Source of the DNA: Sipunculus nudus | Taxonomy: Eukaryota; Annelida; Sipuncula; Golfingiida; Sipunculidae | NCBI GenBank assembly: GCA_026874595.1 | Contig: CM049306.1 | Span: 83,662,142-83,726,141, forward strand | DNA length: 64,000 nucleotides | Direction: 5' to 3' | In this document: positions 59,411 through 64,000 of the stretch, in pieces | Layout of the letters: the number at the start of each line of letters is the position of its first letter | How positions within the stretch are numbered: the stretch's first letter is position 1 | Notes under the pieces: generated by a model | What the model saw: the letters and a program-made list of their open reading frames with translations, nothing else | Database searches by the model: none | Told to the model about the DNA's origin: nothing | Program-made: the position numbers and the translations under genes

Positions 59411-60562
59411 ACTAGAATATGGGTAGCTGATCAGTGACTACGTGTATCTGCCAAAATCAGAGCAGGACGGGTGAAGTGATCGAGGCATGGATTGAGTGGC
59501 AAGGGGAAATAGAGTTAGATGTGTTACATATTAGCATGGATGTCTGCCACGTAAACATGAATGTAGGTGGCACCACCTGTTATTTGAACGAGAAACTATC
59601 CAAGATGTATACACATGCAAAATTTCAAGTGGAAATGTCAAATCACTGCCGAGTGATTTTATCCCATAGCAGACAAATAGATGGACTCTGTGCAAAAAAT
59701 GATTGCAGGTGGTGCCACCAGTTTCTTGTATGATAAAGAGCTATGTGAGTTCCAAACACATGCATCACTTCAGGTACGTCAAACAAGTCCGGAGATATTA
59801 ACATGGATGTCTGCAGCATGAACGTGAATATAGGTGGCACCAGCTGTCATAAAATAAAGAAAGCTATCCAGGATGTATAGGCATGCCAAATTTCAGGTGA
59901 ATAAGTCAAACCACTGCTGAGATATGAGTGATTTTAACACAAGTCAAACAAACAGATGAATGCTGTGCAAAAATGGTTGCCAGTTTTGTGTATGATAAAG
60001 AGCTATGTGAGATCTAAGAACATGCAAATTTTCAGGAAGATATGTCAAACCAGTAAGGAGATATAGGCTTGGATGTTTGCAGCATGAACGTGAATGTAGG
60101 TGGCGCCACCTGACATAAAATCAAGAAAGCTATCCAGGATGTATATGCATGCCGAATTTCAGGTGAATAAGTCAAACCACTACAGATATATGAGCGATAT
60201 TAACCCAAGGCAGACAAACTGATGGACTCTGTGCAAAAATGGTTGCAGGTGGTGCCACCCTTTTTGTTTATGATAAAGAGCTATGTGAGGTCTATACACA
60301 TGCAATTTTTCTCCTTACTGGTCAAAAGAGTCCAAAGATATGTTGGTTAATGTGTCAAAACACACACAGATCAACGCACTCTAGAGAGGAAAGGTCAGAG
60401 GTCAACATCGATTGGTTAGGCACCAGTTCACATGTGAACTGATAATTGGTGTAAGTTTCAGAAAAATCAGTCCAGTAGTCTCAAAGGAGTTCTCCGGAAA
60501 CGGCGGTGGCAGAACCCGGTCACAAACATAGTATCAGCAAAACTTTGTTTTGGCAGATACAA
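59411..60562 (-). mobile_element. Helentron-like non-autonomous element, copy 3
   Basis: Same orientation as copy 1 and slightly shorter (1.15 kb). The ends are ACTAGAATATGGGTAGCTGA and TGTTTTGGCAGATACAA on the plus strand. The palindromes have mostly decayed to GGTGGCACCACC or GGTGGTGCCACC. It interrupts an AGGTCA repeat, and an intact relative of the target site exists at about 60700, allowing the insertion to be reconstructed as AA-flanked with no longer duplication. Confidence 0.8.
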
Positions 60563-61530
60563 ATATCAGGGGAAAATATGCAGATCTTCAAGAGTTATGG
60601 GGTTGACAAAAGATCCTAAATTTCTGCAGATTTGACCTTGCAGATAAAGGTCAAGGTCACCAGACTCTGAAGATCTCAAAGATATGGTTCAAACAAATGC
60701 TGTATCAAATTTCAGGGAAAGATATATGCAGAACTTTAAAAGTTATGGGGTTGACAAAAATCATATATTTCCACAGATCTGACCTTGCCGATCAAGGTCA
60801 AGGTCACAAGTCTTCACATTATCCAAACACTTGATTGAAACAATTGGTGTACCAAATTTGAGACAAAAATATGCAGAACTTCAGAAGTTATGAGGTTTAT
60901 AATAATCCTGGGATTCTGCCTGATATAACCTTGAAGTCAAGTCAAAGTCATCAGTTTTTCAAATCTGAAAATTCTCTATCCAAGATATTTGATTATCCTG
61001 ATTATCAGCACAATCCATCAATCAATTCTTGATAAAGCTAATGTTTTATGGAATTGTCACCAAATATGGCCTTATTCAAGGTCAAGGTCGCTCTGATAAA
61101 AAAGGTCATGATCTGAATTTTAAAATGCATTATCCCAGGGCCCATATCTATTTATCTGCACATTATGTAAGAAATCTGTCCATGAGTTTCTAATTATATT
61201 GCTGACACAATTGTCAAGTGGCAGTGATTGGGAAATTAAACGACAGTAAAACAAGAAAAGGATTATAGGTGGTGCCACCAGTCTCCCACACATACAAGAT
61301 AAGACTATCCAAGATCTTCATGCAACCTAATTTTCAGACCAATCCATTGTATATTACTTGAGATATTTCATGTTTTGTGTGATTTTCAGCAAAATTGGAC
61401 CTATTCAAGGTCAAGGTCACTCTCATGGTAAAGGTCAAGACCCCATTTTAAATAAGCTACCAATATCCATGTATGTATTAAGTTTAAAAAATTTAATTAA
61501 CCATAGTATCCCCCAACTTTGTCTGGGGAT
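60563..61530 (+). repeat. AGGTCAAGGTCACC tandem repeat, right part
   Basis: Units with TTTGACCTTGCAGATAAAGG and TCAAGGTCACC at 60630-60665, a second at 60778-60810, and more diverged ones near 60935, 61075 and 61405. Period of the best pair is about 150 bp. It ends near 61530 at GTCTGGGGATACAAATATG, reminiscent of the Helentron-like right end. The 61-codon ORF at 61358 is a repeat product. Confidence 0.8.
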
Positions 61531-61704
61531 ACAAATATGCTAAATAAACTGCTAAAACCTTGTCCTTAACCAGACATTTCATTCTATAAATTCTGAAATT
61601 AATTGGATTATAATTATTAAAATTCATTATTGATGAAGCAAAATAAACAGAATATAATTATAATAATCATTATATATTCATAATTATAATAAATTATTAT
61701 AATG
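61531..61704. other. AT-rich spacer
   Basis: TAATTATAA-rich sequence leading into the terminal satellite. Confidence 0.5.
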
Positions 61705-64000
61705 TATTCTGTAATCCTGGATCATGCACTTCTTCACCTGTAACCTTGGATCATACACACACTACTTTGATCTGGATTGTCCACTTCTTTTCTGGTTATC
61801 CTGGGTCATTTTCTTCTTTACTGGTAACCCTGGATCATAAACTTTTTGCTGGTAATCCTGGATCATACACTTCCTAACTGTTAATCCTGGGTCACCTATT
61901 TCTTTACTGGTAACTCTTGATCAAAACCCTTCTTAACTTTTAATTCTTAATCATAGATTTCTTTACTGGTAACCCTGGATCATAGTTTTCTTTAATGGTA
62001 ACCCTGGATCATATTCTACCATATTGGTCACCCTGAATCATAGATTTCTTTTCTGGTAACCCTGGATCATAGTTTTCTTTCCTGGTAATTCTGGATCATA
62101 CATTTCCTTACTGTTAATCCTGGATCATATATTTCTTTACTGGTAACTCATGATTAAATCCTTTTTCACTGTTAATTCTTAATCATAAATATCTTTACTG
62201 GTAACCCTGGATCATAGTTTTCTATACTGGTAACACTGGGTCATAGTCTTCCTGACTGTTCCCCCTGAATCATAGATTTCTTATCTGGTAACCCCGGATC
62301 ATAGTTTTCTTTTTTTGTAACCCTGAATCATATTCTTAATTATTGGTCACCATGAATTATAGATTTCTTTTCTGATAATCCTTGGTCATACACTTCTTTA
62401 CTGGTACCCCCGAATCTTACTCTTCCTTATTGGTAACCTGGATCATAGTCTTACTTATTGTTCCATCTGAATCATGGATTTCTTATCTGGTAACCCCTTG
62501 ACCATATTCTTCCTTATTGGTAACCTTGGATCATAGTCTTAATTCCTTATTGTTCCCCCTGAATTATGGATTTCTTATCTGGTAACCCCGGATCATAGTT
62601 TTCTTTATTGGTAACCCTTGACCATATTCTTCCTTATTGGTCACCCTGAATCATAGATTTTCTGGTAATCCTTGATCATACACTTCTTTACTGGTAACCC
62701 TGGATCATATTCTTCCTTATTGGTAACCCTGGATCATAGTCTTCCTTATTGTTCCCCCTGGATCATAGTTTTCTTTTCTGATAATCCTTGGTCATACACT
62801 TCTTTAATGGTAACCCTGGATCATATTCTTCTGTATTGGTAACCCTGGATCATAGTCTTCCTTATTGTTCCCCCTGAATCATATATTTCTTATCTGGTAA
62901 CCCTGGATCATAGTCTTTCTTATTGTTCCCCCTGAATCATATATTTCTTATCTGGTAACCCTGGATCATAGTTTTCTTTTTTGGTAACCCCTTGATCATA
63001 TTATTCATTTTTGCTCACCCTGGATCATAGATTTCTTTTCTGGTAACCCTGGATCATAGTTTTCCTTATTGTTCCCCCTGAATCATGGATTTCTTATCTG
63101 GTAACCCCGGATCATAGTTTTCTTTATTGGTAACCCTGGATCACATTCTTCCATATTGGTCACCCTGAATCATAGATTTCTTTTCTGATAATCCTTGATC
63201 ATACACTTCTTTACTGGTAACCCTGGATCATATTCTTCCTTATTGGTAACACTGGATCATAGTCTTCCTTATTGTTCCCCCTGGATCATAGTTTTCTTTT
63301 CTGATAATCCTTGGTCATACACTTCTTTAATGGTAACACTGGATCATATTCTTCTGTATTGGTAACCCTGGATCATAGTCATCCTTTTGTTCCCCCTGAA
63401 TTATAGATTTCTTTTCTGATAATCCTTGGTTATACACTTCTTTACTGGTAACCCTGGATCATATTCTTCCGTACTGGTGACCCTGGATCATAGTCTTCCT
63501 TATTGTTCCCCCTGAATCATATATTTCTTATCTGGTAACCCTGGATCATAGTCTTTCTTATTGTTCCCCCTGAATCACATTTTTCTTATCTGGTAACCCT
63601 GGATCATAGTTTTCTTTTTTGGTAACCCCTTGATCATATTATTCATTTTTGCTCACCCTGGATCATAGATTTCTTTTCTGGTAACCCTGGATCATAGTTT
63701 TCCTTATTGTTCCCCCTGAATCATGGATTTCTTATCTGGTAACCCCGGATCATAGTTTTCTTTATTGGTAACCCTGGATCATATTCTTCCATATTGGTCA
63801 CCCTTAAGCATAGATTTATTTTCTGATAATCCTTGGTCATACACTTCTTTACTGGTAACCCTGGATCATATTCTTCTGTATTGGTAACCCTGGATCATAG
63901 TCTTCCTTATTGTTCCCCCTGAATTATAGATTTCTTTTCTGATAATCCTTGGTCATACACTTCTTTACTGGTAACCCTGGATCATATTCTTCCGTATTGG
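61705..64000. repeat. 29-bp satellite with higher-order repeats, runs off the window
   Basis: About 79 diverged copies of a 29-bp monomer such as GGTAACCCTGGATCATAGTC followed by TTCCTTATT. Distinct monomer types (GTTCCCCCTGAATCATGG, GATAATCCTTGATCATAC, GGTCACCCTGAATCATAG) occur in a repeating order. The same type series starts at 62552, 63071 and 63709, 519 and 638 bp apart, that is 18 (less 3 bp) and 22 monomers. Left units (61705-62500) are more diverged. No ORF persists. Confidence 0.95.

Noticed and set aside
61705-64000. CRISPR array at the right edge
   Set aside because: Units are contiguous 29-bp monomers without unique spacers, diverged, with higher-order order typical of a eukaryotic satellite.

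Overview
This window looks like intergenic or intronic DNA from a large, AT-rich, repeat-laden animal genome, most probably a mollusc and perhaps a bivalve. The grounds are: no long open reading frame (the longest is 194 codons and lies inside a minisatellite), consensus GT/AG splice-site contexts, tRNA-derived SINEs with pol III A and B boxes, many short terminal-inverted-repeat elements, long AT microsatellites, and repeats built on AGGTCAAGGTCACC-type words that I associate with molluscan genomes. The taxon is an inference. There is no bacterial-style gene organisation, rRNA, CRISPR array or operon. No complete protein-coding gene can be named.

Layout. 0-9 kb: a tRNA-SINE, degenerate minisatellites, a doubly nested terminal-inverted-repeat insertion (5.2-5.8 kb) inside an AGGTCA-rich repeat, a 179-bp satellite (6.2-6.8 kb) and a hairpin MITE (8.34 kb). 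9-20 kb: mostly single-copy-looking AT-rich DNA with a 32-bp minisatellite (12.7 kb), a TA-flanked MITE (13.4 kb), a CpG-rich element (14.9-15.3 kb), a nested fold-back element (16.1-17.0 kb) and an AGGTCA-rich tandem repeat (18.4-19.2 kb). 20-25 kb: little recognisable structure apart from a possible conserved noncoding block near 20 kb. 25-30.4 kb: a 42-bp minisatellite packed with CAGCTG E-boxes, split by 1.75 kb of AT-rich and ACTGCAGT-rich DNA. 30-43 kb: mostly unannotatable, with a broken minus-strand coding locus at 33.0-33.9 kb and a two-unit dispersed repeat at 40.8-42.1 kb. 43-61.5 kb: a dense repeat neighbourhood with a textbook SINE bearing a 12-bp target duplication, three copies of one Helentron-like non-autonomous element (43.8, 54.3 and 59.4 kb), a 1.4-kb Tc1/mariner-like element, and a 1.5-kb repeat carrying eight estrogen-response-element-like palindromes. 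61.7 kb to the end: a 29-bp satellite with higher-order structure that runs off the window.

Candidate coding sequence is sparse and all on the minus strand: a 179-codon ORF at 57.8-58.4 kb with splice-like signals, a short basic C-terminal-like ORF at 56.9-57.1 kb, a 125-bp internal-exon candidate at 52.06-52.18 kb, and the broken locus at 33.0-33.9 kb. They could belong to one or several minus-strand genes with large introns, but nothing here links them.

The best leads are the Helentron-like family, whose insertion site can be read from an uninserted paralogous unit inside this window, and the array of perfect AGGTCA inverted repeats (spacer 3) repeated every ~150 bp.
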